A program made the translations under genes and the position numbers. The notes under the pieces were generated by a model, which had not been told where the DNA came from, ran no database searches, and was given only the letters and a program-made list of their open reading frames with translations. From Carnegiea gigantea (Eukaryota; Streptophyta; Magnoliopsida; Caryophyllales; Cactaceae), in assembly GCA_029747015.1 (NCBI GenBank), contig JAKOGI010000085.1:98501-162500 (forward strand): DNA of 64,000 nucleotides, read 5' to 3'. Positions 33,918 through 46,460 of this stretch are shown here, piece after piece; position 1 is the first letter of the stretch, and every line of letters starts with the position of its first letter.

Positions 33918-35258
33918 ATGTCTTCTATCATGAGGGTAGATATTCAGAAATTCGATGGGGAGATTAGTTTTAATCTCTGGAAGGTGCAGATGAGAGCAGT
34001 TCTCATTCAGCACGGGTTGTGGAAGGTTCTGAAGGGACCTCATGTCAAACCCGAGAAGGCAACAGATGAGCAATGGGCTGAAGAACAGAAGAAGCGACGT
34101 GGGTCGTTGACGGAGGACGAATGGGAGGAACTGGAGCTGAAAGCGGTTTCAGCCATACAGTTGTGCTTGGCACCACATGTCTTGCGAGAGGTGCTTGATA
34201 AGACAACTGCGGTGGATCTTTGGGCTCGGCTGGAGGAACTCTACATGACGAAGAGTCTCGCCAACAAGATCCGTTTGAAGGAAAGGTTGTATACCTTTCG
34301 TATGGCTGAAGGTACCCCTGTCCAAAAGCATTTGAATGAGTTTAACTCTATTCTTGTTGACTTGGAGAGTCTAGATGTGAAAGTTGAGGATGAGGATAAG
34401 GCTATTTTGCTTGTTGTGTCGTTACCCCCTTCTTATAAACACTTTAAGGAGATTATGCTATATAGTAATTCTAATACTATATCGTTTGAAGATGTTAAGT
34501 CAAACCTGTTGTCTAAAGAGAAGTTTGATTTTGACATTCATGATTCTGCTGAAGGATTAGCAGTAAGGGGTACAGCAACTGAAAAGGGGAACGGTAATAG
34601 GAGTAAGAACCGTTCTAAGTCTAAAAATCCTCATGCTGGTAAGACCTGCAATTACTGTGGTAAATTGGGTCATATTATTGCTAACTGCTGGAAACTGCAA
34701 AAGAAGAAGGAGAAAGAGGAAGATAATTCTGAGGAGCCTGCTGAAGCTTCATTTGCTGAATCTGATTCTGATGGGGACGTTCTGTTTGCTACCTCTACTG
34801 AAGGGGGAAGCGATTCTGAATGGATTCTTGATTCTGGGTGTACCTATCATATGTGCCCTCACAAGGACTGGTTTTCAACATATGATCCAGTTGATTCAAC
34901 TGTAGTTCACATGGGCAATAATGCCCAGTGTAATGTAACTGGAATTGGTACTGTTAAAATCAAGACTCATGATGGCGCTGTCAGGACCTTATCGAATGTT
35001 CGTCATGTTCCTGACTTGAAGCGTAACCTCATCTCGTTAGGCACCCTTGAATCCAAAGGGTGCAAATATTCAGCTGAAGGTGGAGTTCTGAAGGTCTCAA
35101 AGGGCAGTAGGATTCTGCTGAAGGGTTTGAGGCAAGGAGGCCTCTATGTCTTGCAGGCATCTACTGTGACAGGTTATATGAAGGAAAGTTCATATAAATC
35201 ATCTCCTAGAGCTAAGTTCAAGCATTGCTTGAACTCAGTTGGTATTCGCAGTATTTGA
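33918..35258 (+). CDS. Copia gag-protease protein, intact ORF, fused to a short pol tail
   Basis: A 446-residue uninterrupted ORF. The N-terminal half is a Tork/TNT1-like Copia gag (UBN2-type domain): FDGEISFNLWKVQMRA, LWARLEELYM, FRMAEGTPVQKHLNEFN. A zinc knuckle CNYCGKLGHIIANC lies at residues 244-257. The retroviral-type protease follows with the active-site D305-S-G in WILDSGCTYHMC, then RHVPDLKRNLISLGTLESKG. The ORF stops soon after the start of the pre-integrase domain and ends in KFKHCLNSVGI, which resembles the C-terminal tail of full Copia polyproteins. Everything between (integrase, reverse transcriptase, RNase H) was deleted in frame. I chose the ATG at 33918 because it precedes the conserved gag start and follows primer site 2. 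The frame is open upstream to 33786 through the embedded LTR. Confidence 0.9.
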   Translation: MSSIMRVDIQKFDGEISFNLWKVQMRAVLIQHGLWKVLKGPHVKPEKATDEQWAEEQKKRRGSLTEDEWEELELKAVSAIQLCLAPHVLREVLDKTTAVDLWARLEELYMTKSLANKIRLKERLYTFRMAEGTPVQKHLNEFNSILVDLESLDVKVEDEDKAILLVVSLPPSYKHFKEIMLYSNSNTISFEDVKSNLLSKEKFDFDIHDSAEGLAVRGTATEKGNGNRSKNRSKSKNPHAGKTCNYCGKLGHIIANCWKLQKKKEKEEDNSEEPAEASFAESDSDGDVLFATSTEGGSDSEWILDSGCTYHMCPHKDWFSTYDPVDSTVVHMGNNAQCNVTGIGTVKIKTHDGAVRTLSNVRHVPDLKRNLISLGTLESKGCKYSAEGGVLKVSKGSRILLKGLRQGGLYVLQASTVTGYMKESSYKSSPRAKFKHCLNSVGIRSI

Positions 35259-35345
35259 GGGCCCTGCGGGGCATAGCCCCATAGGGGGCATCACTCCTTG
35301 GGGTGTGACGACGACGACAGTAATTGAAGACTGGAGATTTTGGTC

Positions 35346-35357
35346 CAAGGTGGAGAT
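35346..35357 (+). promoter_or_regulatory. Polypurine tract of the mosaic element
   Basis: AAGGTGGAGAT directly precedes the 3' LTR and is the plus-strand primer site. The 87 bases between the ORF stop and this tract are non-coding. Confidence 0.8.
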
Positions 35358-35989
35358 TGTTGGGTTTTATGGCCCAAAATCTCGGGTTTAGGCACGGGGT
35401 GACCATGCTGCATGGGCACGGGCGTGCCGCGACATAGAAGACCGAAGAACAGAGCAGCAGAGAAGTGACACGGTGTGCCCGTGCCATGTGGCACGGTCGT
35501 GCCACATGGCACGACACGACCGTGCCGCCCTGGCACGACCGTGCCAGGGGAAATTTTCTGCCGACTTAAAGTGGCGGCTAGGGTTGCGCTTTGGTGACGG
35601 TTTTGGAAGGTGGTAGCTAGGGTTTTCAAGGGAAACCCTGCCTCACAGACCCTATATAAAGGGGGTCTAGGCCTTGTTTCAAAACACTTCAGTACTCATA
35701 AACACATTGAGAGGTAAAAATCGTTTGTGAGAGATTACAATAGAGAGATTGTAATTCTGCTCTTTGATCGAATCACTGAGGTGATTGTGATCATGGTGTA
35801 CTTTCCTGCTCGTAGTGAATTGTTCTGGTGCTGTCGCCGTCCGTGGTTTTTCCCACATTGGGTTTTCCACGTTAAATTCCTGTGTTCTTGTTCTCTTCCT
35901 ATTGTTCTGTTGTTTATTGGTTGAATTTATGATTTTCTATTGCATCCTATCGCTTCCGCTATACTGTTATTCTGATATTAATCCTAACA
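35358..35989 (+). repeat. 3' LTR of the mosaic element
   Basis: Nearly identical to 32845-33483. Differences are scattered single bases and small indels, such as ggggaaacc/gggaaacc and ttgtttgtgattgg/ttgtttattgg. Confidence 0.95.
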
Positions 35990-35994
35990 CTATT

Positions 35995-37149
35995 TCTATC
36001 AAAACTAAAAAAAGTCACTAATGTAATTTATTATTATAATACGACCATCATGATGCACGGTTGCTATAACCTTTTCTCAAATACAATCGACCATCTTATC
36101 ATAATTAAACAATCATGTCATCGTGTAAAGTAGTATGTGGTGGGAAAAATAAGGAATTATACATGGTTTTTTATCTCCTAGCATTTAAGATGAACATATC
36201 CACATCATTAAGTGCTTATTTTTTTAAAGAATTTTGGCGTCCGTAATAACTAGATATATGTCCATTCATTTTACTTTATTGTTGAGAAAATAAGGTTCAA
36301 GAAGTCAACAAATCTTATATTTTATAGATTGGCTCTTTAAAAAGATTGAATATCAAAAGTTTGAAGTTTATATCAGATAAATTATCCTTTTTAATTTAAT
36401 AAATTATTTTATGTTTATATTGTCCGTAGAAGAAAACAATATAAAATATGCCCCTAACCCGTTCGGTTGATCCAAAACTCGAAGCTTCAGGGTTAGGGTT
36501 TAGCGTTTGCAAACAGGAACCTGAAGTATGGTCGACATGCATTATATTGGCCTCCCCGAATAGCTAGCTCCACTTGTAACTTGTAAGCATAACAAAATGA
36601 TGATATTATTTAATAGTCCCAAGTGAAATTTAGTAAGAAAGATTTACTGGTCTTTCAGGAAAATGCACTCCAAGATGTCTAGCTTTTGTCCTTCGTTTTC
36701 CCCTTTTTTTTCAACTTATATTTGTCTGTCTTCCTATTTTTCAATATGTAAAGCCAAAGTCAAACAATTTGTTTAACTCAATTTTGACGCTGAGGTTTAG
36801 TGTTATTCACACATCAACCATGGGTTTGCGTTCAATTCTTCTTGCCAACTTATCATATTGATTTCTTTAATTTTTTGACCACTATTCTAGGCTGGCCTCA
36901 CTTTACAGTTGTTGTTAGATGAATGCCTTGTGTCCCATTTCATGTTTTCTCCCTTCTGTATGCATATGAATTACTTAACCACATTAGTCTGCCAATTCTG
37001 TTTACTCACGATTTTTTTGGTCCTGTAATTCTTCATTTCTCATCTTTTACCTTCTGAATTCAGTGACTTGAATTCTCTCCCACAAATTCAATTATCCATC
37101 CTTTAAGGCTAGTGTTTCTAGAAAGTGGCTAACAATCGACTTTGTATGA
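35995..37149. other. Intergenic, AT-rich, nothing recognised
   Basis: No coding or repeat signature. A gggttagggtttag word at about 36490 is telomere-like but single. Confidence 0.45.
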
Positions 37150-38514
37150 TTTATTTTCGAGCTTTTTTTACCGGGAGATTAATATGATGTTATTATTACC
37201 AACATTCATGAGATAAATCATTCCAAGCATTTAAGGAGAGAACTAGAGTGATTTGGCTCCATTGGTCTAGAGCATGCTCAATACAAAACTTCTTATATGG
37301 TGGTGTTTTCTTACCCACCATATGTTAGCCTATAAAATATAGCATCTATAAGTTTTTTCCAAAACTTCCCCTATCATCTGTTTATCCACAAAGAGCCTTT
37401 GGTTTCTCTTCCTCCAAATAAAGTATAAGATTGGAGCAACAACTGTGTAGGTTATTCTTTTAACTTTCATTGCAAAGTGTTTGGATATTTGCTTTACCAT
37501 TTTGTCCAAGTTTGTATGTATCAGTGTAATATTCATCCAGTGAAATATCTATTTGAGCACCTATTGACTATACTGGCAATTACCATATTATTAGCACAAG
37601 AGAATTTCTCTTGTTAGTCTAACCACCATTTATATCCACTACTGATGGTGTATTTATTGTTAACTCTAGCCAACCATTTGGAACTAGTGCAGCCACCAAA
37701 AAATGATGTCTGTGTCTTAGAATTTTTCTCCAATACCATGCAACATAAAAGCCAATGATAGTCTCCTAGATGTTACCACACTTAAGCATATGGCATTACC
37801 CCCACTTCACCTAAAGGTAGTTTTTATTAAGAGCAATTCACCAGAGGTGCTTGGCAATGATTACTTGGTTCCACTTCGTGCAATTCTTGATCCCAAGCCC
37901 TCCAACATTCTTTGGTTCGCACATTGCATTCCAAGCTACTAGTGGGACCTTAGAGCTCTCGCCTACAATCTTGTATGTGCTCTTTGGTTCCTAAAATATA
38001 TACTCAAGATTTATGCTTGTTGGTCTATAAACTAGTAGCTGCAAAGAAATATTGAAATTTTACATGATCAATTGAATAACAGCTATGCGAGCCTTACAAA
38101 AGGCCGGCCATTCAATCAATAGCTGAACACTGGTTTACCAATAGCAAGTTTTTGCATATATAGTGGAGTTTGAATTTGGAAGCTAATGGATCTTTTACTA
38201 GGGCCCTTGTTAAGCACTCCATCACCAAAATAAATATTAACCGCGAAATGGGGCCACTGTGTCTTACGTTTCTTTTTCCTTCAAAAATTCCATGAATTCT
38301 TCCATTAATTGCAAGATAAGAACTACTTATAGTCATAAGTGCCTTTACCTATCAGTGCAACTGGCTAGGGAATTTTAGGCATTTTGACAATTGCTCTATA
38401 AAGTTCTAAAAGACAATATCGTACGCCCTCTTCTTCAAGTCAATTTTCAATAAACATCTGGGTAAAACTCGACTTTTCTTATAAAATCCAATAAGATCTT
38501 GCTTATGATAACAT

Positions 38515-39676
38515 TGTATGCAGTGGCCCGGCCCCTCCCTGGGTCGCGGACAGTTACCAAAAACGGTGTCAATGATTGTCAATTGGCCTCACAAATCACC
38601 ACAATCCTTTTTAGCATGCTTCATCTTGTCTAGAATACTTCTCAGGAGGTCATCCATCCTAAAATTTCTCCACAGTCAGCATGCTTCATTACAAAGTTGT
38701 TAAGAGTGAGTTTCCTGAAAGGAAAGGTACACATCTAGCGATATGAGTTTAAGCAGAACTAGGGGTGTGGCAATCACCCCCACTTGAAGACCATAATGTC
38801 CTCATTGTGTGCACTAATTGACCAACTTATGCATTTTGTTGACCGACGGTCTATAACCAGTATCTTTGCCTTCCTAAGTGGCTGCTTATGACTCTCTCAT
38901 CCGCCAATGTAGCTTATAGTCACAGGTCGGTTTTGATACCATCTATAACACCTCAACCTTCCTAGACTGAGGACAGTTACTAAGAACGATTTTAAGGATC
39001 GTTAACTGGCATTACAATTCACTACAGGCCTTTTCGACATGCTTCGTCCTCGTTCACCTGCTATCTAGGAGATTCTCAGAAGGTCACCCATCTCAAGATG
39101 TCTCCATAGTAATCTCACTTAACTGCAGGAGTTCTTAAGAATATGCTCATTAAAAAAGAAGGTGCACCTTTGGTGATATAAGCAGTCCCATTGAATCCTT
39201 CAAACCCCACATGGGGTGTCACATTTACCCCCACTTGAAACGCACAACATCCTTGTTTGGCACACAAATCAAGTGAGTTATAAGTCTCCCTGACCAATGG
39301 TCTACTCCCAGTATCTTTGCCTCACTAGGTGACTGCCCAGGGCTTTCTGGTCCACTAGCGCAGCTCATGATTGCAGGCTAGCTTTGATAGCATCTGTAAC
39401 ACCCCGACCCCTGCTAGGGCTGCGACTAGTTACTAGGAATGACTTTAGAGATAGTTGACTAACCCTATAAATCACCCCAAGCCTTTTTGGTGTGCTTCGT
39501 TATTAGTAACACGCTATGTAGAAGACTTTGTAGGAGGTCACTAATTCTAAGATTTATCCACAGCAAGCATGCTTAACTGTGAAGTTGTTAAAAATGGACT
39601 CCCCAAAAAGGAAGATTCATATTTGGTGATATTGATAGTCGCATTGAATCCTTTAAGCCATACATGGGGTGTTACA
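38515..39676 (-). mobile_element. Tandem TRIM array: LTR-internal-LTR-internal-LTR
   Basis: Three related LTRs of about 258, 280 and 282 bp lie at 38515-38772, 38944-39223 and 39395-39676, with two internal domains of about 170 bp between them. In minus orientation the ends look like TGTAACACCCC(A/T) ... GGGTGTTACA. A PPT (AAGTGGGGGTGAT) follows each internal domain, and a primer site similar to TGGTATCAAAACC lies at the other end. No ORF is present. The array interrupts the L1 codon run around NVIISKI. A target duplication could not be settled (attgt/atgtg-like flanks). Confidence 0.85.
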
Positions 39677-41527
39677 ATGTGATATAAATATTCTCCACTA
39701 ATAAATGCAAACTATTTTATTGAAAATGAATGGAAAAATATCTTTCAATCTTGCAAAAAGCATCTTGGAGATACATTTGTAGAGGGTATTGCAATATAGA
39801 ATAGGCTTAAATTGAACTATATCGATGGTGTTAGGCACTTTAGGAACCAGAGTGAATATTGTTGTGTTTCAACTTTTTGGGCGGCAACCATGAGTGAAGA
39901 AATCAAGAATTGTTGAAGTAACCTCCTTCTCTATTGTGTGTCACCATGACTTCAAAACTCCATAACCAAAGCCCTTGGGTCTTGGACTTTCATGGGCACG
40001 AGTAGAAAGCAAAGCTTGTTTAACCTCCTTTGGAGTGAAAGGTTTAATTAGAGATATTTGCTTTTTAGCAATTAGTCAAAGGCCATCTTGATTATCTCCT
40101 GATAATTTTTGCATAAGTAGGTGCACAAGTGCCTAAAAAATATGCATAGAATTACACAAGCAGGTTAAGAACATCATATATTGAGAAATAAGCTCATCAT
40201 GTTCAAAATGAATACATGATATCTAATTGTAATAGTGCTTCTGCTTCAAAGTCCCTCACAGCTAGAATTACTGTGCAAGGTTTCCTGAACTGGAGCTAGT
40301 TCGTCTCATACTTTAGCAAAATAAAGTTGTATCTCCAATCTTACTTTTACTTAACAACTGAAGAGGTTTGTCCAAGGATTTCAATTTGTTTGAAAATCTA
40401 AGCATAGATAGACCCTTAATCAATCTCATCCATGCCTCTAAAACCACATTCTCAAACTTAAAGTCTTTAACCTACATGTCAAAATATTTAAAAGGCACAA
40501 AGCCAATATATGGTAGCTCGAAGAATTTAATAATGGAGCAATGATCTGATATTTTCTTAGCCATAAATGTGGCTTCAAAATCAATTATTTTATGAGTCCA
40601 GCTTTTTTTTTTTTTAGCAAGTTTTTGATCTATCCTCAAAAGAAAAGTTATGCCCAAGCTCTTGTTTATTAGTTTGCGATTATTTACGACCTTTCCATCT
40701 AAGCTCCTCTAATTTATTACCATAGAAGCATGATTGGGATTCCTCTATCTTAACTTGAATGACTGCGCTACTTCCCCATCTGTCATCATAAACTCAATAT
40801 ATCACTACTAAAAAATCGCATTTTTTCGGACGAATTTTCCGACGGAAAAAGCTGTCTTTTCTGTCGAGAAATTCCATTTTTTGTGGATATTCCGTTAGAA
40901 AATTTTCGTGGGAATAAGGTAGGTCAAGAAGACGTTCCAACGGAAAAGATCTTCCATCGGAAGTCGGAACCTACCAGTCTGTTGGACGGCCTCTCTGACG
41001 ATATTTCGGCGGAACTCTGACGAACCTAAGGCATCAGACGGAACAAGCCTGTCAGCTTAAAAAAAAGTTTCCAGAAAAAATTCCCAAAAAAATTCAAATT
41101 TCTTAGATTCTGTCAAAATTTCTGTCAGAATCGGTCGGATTTTGTAGGAAACTCGAAGGATTCTGTTGGATTCTGTCGGGAAAAAGATATGCCCTATTCA
41201 GCATAAAATTCAAAAACTTCATTAGCCCAATTACAAGTTTAACAAAACCTTAAGTGACAAATTTACCACCACTACACGTGGTACATATATGGCAACAATG
41301 TAACCACCACATGTGGTTACTTTCATTCAACCACCACAAATGTTTTAGTTCAACACAATCACATGAAATTCAAGTTCTAACTTGTTCAAACTCACTCCAA
41401 AGTTTAACAATGCCAAATCATTGTAAACCACACACAAAAATGCAACATAAAATCACCCAATGTTCAAAGCTCTAATAGTTGAAATAGTTGTAGTTGGCGT
41501 CCTAATCATACCCAAGATTCTCGCCAC

Positions 41528-42906
41528 TTAAATCAGAGCCATCGCCATCACCATCACCATCACCATCACCATCATCGTCTTGGCATTCGGGTCGAGGAGG
41601 AGGATGAGGAGGAGGGGTATAAGAAGTAGAGCGGTGGTGCTTTCGAGGCGCGAAGTAGGGGATGGGCGAGATCCAGAGCCAGATGCTTGTTGAAATCTAA
41701 TGAACTCATTTAGTGCGTTTTGTATCCCACTAAGTCGTTCACTCAACATTATGAATTTGTCTTCTAAATAATAGTTTCTCTTTTCCGTTCTGCAATTTAT
41801 ATCCACCACTGTACTTAGTTCATTGTTCAATACGGTGACTTTTCTTGCACATCAGGCTCCTGACTTTGACTGCCCCTGGATGTTGTTATGAACTTGAACA
41901 TATGCCTCAGTTTCACCCCTTCTGAACCTCGCTCATACACACGCGCTTTTTGTTTAAATTTTCTTGCACTCAAAGCATTGTCTCAGATGAAATTTCAGAT
42001 GGGTCGGAGTTAGGATCTGTAGAAGATTGGGAGTTTTCGATTTGTTCATATTTCTATTGATGCTCCGTCTGAAAAGTAAGATTGAAAATATTACACGTTG
42101 AAAATATAGCATTAAAATTGCCATAATGGGATGATTTTAAACAAGTAAAAAGTAAAGGTAGCTTAAATATGTTTTTGAGATAGCTTAAATATGTTTTTGA
42201 GATTTCTTATAAACCCATGTGTTGTCTTGCTTATGTTGATGAGTGTCTTTAAAAAGTTCGATCGCAGTCGGCTCCCTATTAAACTTCTTATGCAGATAAG
42301 TTGAAACAAAGGAGAGTTCTCAAAATTTGTAAAACCTATAGAAATTACTAAGTGCAAAATTGTATTAACCGCTTATCAAATGTCTCTTTTGCTCACTCAA
42401 CGGGATCAGACCACATATATGCAAAGAAGGACCTAAGCCATCTTGATCACTGTTCTGATTCTTCTTTGCTTGTGCACTCATCTTTTTATATTTTTTGGAA
42501 GCCCAATATTCTTGAAGTAGCTTCCAGGTGCTGTCAGACAACCACAGTGGCTTTCAATCTACTAGCCCCTTTCTCCTAATTTGGAAGTCATGCTCCAGAA
42601 ACCAATAGAAATGCTTCTGTAAAATAAAAGCCAGCAAAACATAAATAATGTTTTCACCAAGAATATATTTATAGTTATAGCAAACTGTGTGATTCATCTT
42701 ACCTTGAACTCACCAAATCACAAATCCCACTGTGATTTAGGAACTTTACCCCATGATGGCCATGGCTCAGGATATTTGCTCACAAATATCTTCATAATTT
42801 CGAACACCATATCATAGGGATAGAAGCTTGCAAATAACGAACACACAGTTAGAAATTTGTGTCCATAACAAACAATTATATCTATGTTTCTGTTCTTAAT
42901 ATACAA
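41528..42906 (-). pseudogene. CACTA second ORF (TNPA/Transposase_24-like) remnant
   Basis: Downstream of TNP2 are broken frames with WPSWGKVPKSQWDLWFGEF (about 42720-42780), a GASRLKATVV-like box, and a last open piece of 100 codons (41528-41830) with ERLSGIQNALNEF. This order is typical of the second protein of plant En/Spm elements, which binds the subterminal repeats. The C-terminal Met-Val repeat comes from a (CATCAC)n microsatellite at 41543-41572. Stops and frameshifts are present. Confidence 0.6.
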
Positions 42907-42959
42907 ATATGGAAAAGTATAACCACTTACTCTTTACCATCTGGCTTGATTAACCACTT

Positions 42960-45900
42960 TAATGTCTTCTTCATTCAATAAAGTTGCAGGAATTGTGTCA
43001 CTCACAATGCAACTAGTAAAGTGAATTTGTTATTCACCTTATGTCTAGGTTTGCTTGGTACGATAACCCACCAATTAGATTTATCTCTTATTCCATTTGG
43101 GTATCTCATGTATACCACTTGGATTGTAGAAGTAGCAAATATGAATGGGTCATATTTTTTATATCTTCTTGTGCCATTCACCTCTACAAAGGGACATAGC
43201 TTAGGGCAATGTGTTCCTGGATTCCGTAATTATCATCCTAAAATCCACCTTCCCTGCTCCGTTTCACGCAAACGCCATAATTGTAAGTATTTTTCCCTTC
43301 ACACCTTTTTTGTGTGTGAAATAGAAATCCACTGACTCTAAATGCAGACCAACATGTCACTTTCAGTAAAGGTAGTTGAGCCAAATGATATATGTGTATT
43401 TGGCGTTCGTCATTGAAGATTTGTACAATTTCAACCTACATTAATTTTAAAAAATTTAATCAACATGGAAAGCTTATTGTATAAGATGTCGTGAATTAGC
43501 TAAATATTTAATAGAAGGCATAAATTTAAGCTCTTATTGCTTTTTTGAACCACCCAATAAAATCGTCCTCAATCATAGCATCTATCTTCACTTCTGTTGA
43601 AGTTGGATTTTCATGTAATTTTTGTTGTTTGAATAAACCGTACGTATGGTATTCATGAGCACCATGTTTTAGATTGAACTTCATTGAACTTACTGGATAA
43701 AAAGTGTAAATTTTATTACATATGATTGTAATTTACTCAATATAAAGTTAAACTTCATTACAATTTAACAAAATGTGAAGGTGTGCAGTATGTAACTCTT
43801 CATCAGTTAGGTAGCTTTGTGTACGACTTCTCACTGGAGTATCTTGGGTTTTAAAAACTAATAAAGTGGGCTGAATTTGTGGCTCCTCAATGTCATCCTC
43901 ATTACATTGACGTCTTGAGCGTATTGAAGGTACATTAGTGCTGAAGTAATACGAAGAAAATTATGATATCTCAAAAACCAGGCAAGCTTTGGCCATTGAC
44001 CCTTCAGGATATGTTTTGTTTTTTATCTTCCTCTTAAACCATCCAAAGTAACTAAAACACAATAACTCGTATAAGTATTTCAAGATAACACTAGATTTAT
44101 ATTTATATGAATGACCAAATTTTGATATTCGTATTTACCTTTCAAATTGATACATCCATCGATATTACACTAGACTACCTAGCTATACTTCTTCTGCCAA
44201 GTGTATAGGTAAGTGCTCCATGACATTGAAGAATCCTGACGGAAAAGCTCTATTCAATTTACAAAGTATGATGCTTATATTGCGTTGCATTTTCTGTAGT
44301 TTATCGACCCTTAACACAGTTGAGCAAAGACTTCTGAAGTATTCACTTAACTCAACAAGTGGTTCTAATATATCATCTGGAAGGGCACGAAATGCTATTG
44401 GCATAAGCATCTGCAAAAACATGTGACAATCATGGCTCTTCATGGTTTGAAACTTTGCAGACTTCTTATCTATGCAATTCCCAATGTTAGAGCAATAAGT
44501 ATCAGGCATTGTTAGTTGTTTTACCTACTCACACACCCCCTTTCATTTGTCTAAAGAAAGGGCGTATGAAGCCTTGGGTTTTAGTGTTCTTCCATTAGTA
44601 CTATGTTTCAGATTGAGCTCACTCCGATCACACACCTCTGCCATATCCAACCCTGTCTTAACATCATTTTTTGTTTTACTAGGCACATTCATGACAGTGT
44701 TAACGATGTTATCACAAAAGTTCTTCTCTATATGCATTACATCCAAGTTGTGATGTAGCAGTTGGTCTCTCTAATAAAGTAACTCCTAGAAGATGCTTTG
44801 CTTGTTCCAGTTATGAAGATTCTCCCTAAAACCCGGGATTACGAAATCTTTATGAGTGGTTACTTTTTGGAAGATTCTGAATCTCATGGTATAGTTCCTC
44901 CCTATTTTTTCTAGATGGAAGACCATAATTTTGCAACTTTTCCCTTACAAAATGCAGTTCGGTTTTTTTGAAATGTATGATATCTGGGTAGGAATTGAAG
45001 GTGACAATCAAACCAGATTGGTTTGCCCCCATGCTTCAAATGTGCTGCCTTCAACTTATCCATACAAACAGGACAACTCAAAACATCATGAATGCTCGAT
45101 CCAGGTAACATTCCAAGGGGTGGGAAGTTATTTACTGTCCACATTAATCCAGCTCTCATCAACAAGTTCTGTCTCATTGAAATGCCATAAGTTTGAACAC
45201 CACCCTGTAGACTTCTCAGCTCATCAAGCAAAGGTTATAGGTACACATCTATTTTGTTCTTCATATTTGGTGGACCAGGTATAAATGTATAATGCAAGTT
45301 AAGAACATATACGGTGTCATCATGTGCATATCTGGAGGAAGGCTGTAAGGTGTCATAACTATAGGCCCAATTGAATAAGGCCGTACAGATTGTGAGAATG
45401 GGCTAAACCCATCCACACACAAACCAAGTCCCACATTGTGCGGCTTAGTAGCAAAATCTAAGTGTCTGCGATCAAAATGTTTCCATGCTTCCCCATCTGA
45501 AGGGTAACAAAGAGCACCATCCTTATGCCTATTGTTATGATGCTACCTCTTGTGTTCAGTTGTGTTTCTTGAGGCATAAAGGTGTTGCAACCTAGGTATC
45601 AAAGGGAACTATTATACTTTCACTTATGATTTTGGCTTTTTCCTATTATTACCTGACTTCTTTATCTTCCATCTTAGTAAATCACAAAACTTACATTTTT
45701 CAAGTGTTAAATCCTCCGTAAAGTAAAGCATACAACCACTGCAGCAACAATCAATCATTTGTACATCTAGACCCGAACTTCGAACCTTATTTTTCAACTC
45801 TGAGTAATTTTTGGGCATACGATTGTCTACCGGAAAACTCTCATGCATTAACTGCATCACCTCATTAAAATAATTTTGAGGCATATTGTAACCAGATTTG

Positions 45901-46460
45901 ATACTCATCAATTTGATGACATTTGATAATTCAGTTTGGTTACTACACCTATCCCATAAAGGTCTCTGAGTAGCTTAAAGCATATCATAGAATGCCTGAA
46001 CTTCTGCATTTGGTTGTTCATTTACATTAACTTCATTAGTAACTATGACATCGTTCACCATTGCCCCAACACGATCCACAAATGGTTTAGTATTATCAAA
46101 GTGCGTTAGGACTTAGAACTATGTGCTCATACAATTTTTGTGCGTTGCTATTTCCAACATTGCCATATTAAGTAGATTCTATCTCCCTATGGGATGTCAA
46201 TAGCAATAGCATTTAACAAAACCGTTTTGGTACAAGTGTAATTTTAAATCATCAGGTTCTCCATAAGTTCTATTTTGACATTTGGCACAAGGACATACAT
46301 TATGTCCATTAGTTATGAACTACATTTGACTTCTTACAAATTGATTAAAAAATTCAACTCTGTCTAAAAATCTTGTCTATACCCTTTTCTAGCTCGTAAA
46401 AATCTTTTGTACATCCACCTTTAATGGGTGGTCCATCCATATTATCCATTGTTCACCATT
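42960..46460 (-). pseudogene. CACTA TNP2-like transposase, broken
   Basis: Domain order in minus frames: a transposase-associated N-terminus at 46460-46190 (CPCAKCQNRTYGEP, LHLYQNGF); an open piece 45911-45624 (NMPQNYFNEVMQLMHESF, CSGCMLYF); the Transposase_21 core about 45540-44540 (LGLCVDGFSPF, GMLPGSSIHDVLSCPVCMD, HGGKPIWFDCHLQFLP, DVMHIEKNFCDNIVNT); DUF4218 at 44509-44150 (MKSHDCHMFLQMLMPIAFRA); and DUF4216 remnants at about 43350-42960. The transposase cuts and rejoins the element ends. At least ten stops or frame changes occur, so it is inactive. Confidence 0.87.

Larger units (their letters stand above)
32845..35989 (+). mobile_element. Mosaic non-autonomous Copia-derived LTR element (gag-protease only)
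   Basis: Two LTRs of 639 and 632 bp flank a 1.87-kb inside, with an exact 5-bp duplication CTATT at 32840-32844 and 35990-35994. By eye the LTRs differ by about four substitutions and a few small indels, so insertion is recent. The inside holds a primer site, a TRIM-like internal domain, a second kind of LTR (33710-33891) followed by a second primer site, an open gag-protease ORF, then a short non-coding end and a PPT. Integrase, reverse transcriptase and RNase H are missing, so movement would need enzymes from a related element. The class is that of TR-GAG elements. Confidence 0.92.

Noticed and set aside
36480..36505. Telomere-like gggttagggtttag
   Set aside because: A single short occurrence, no array.
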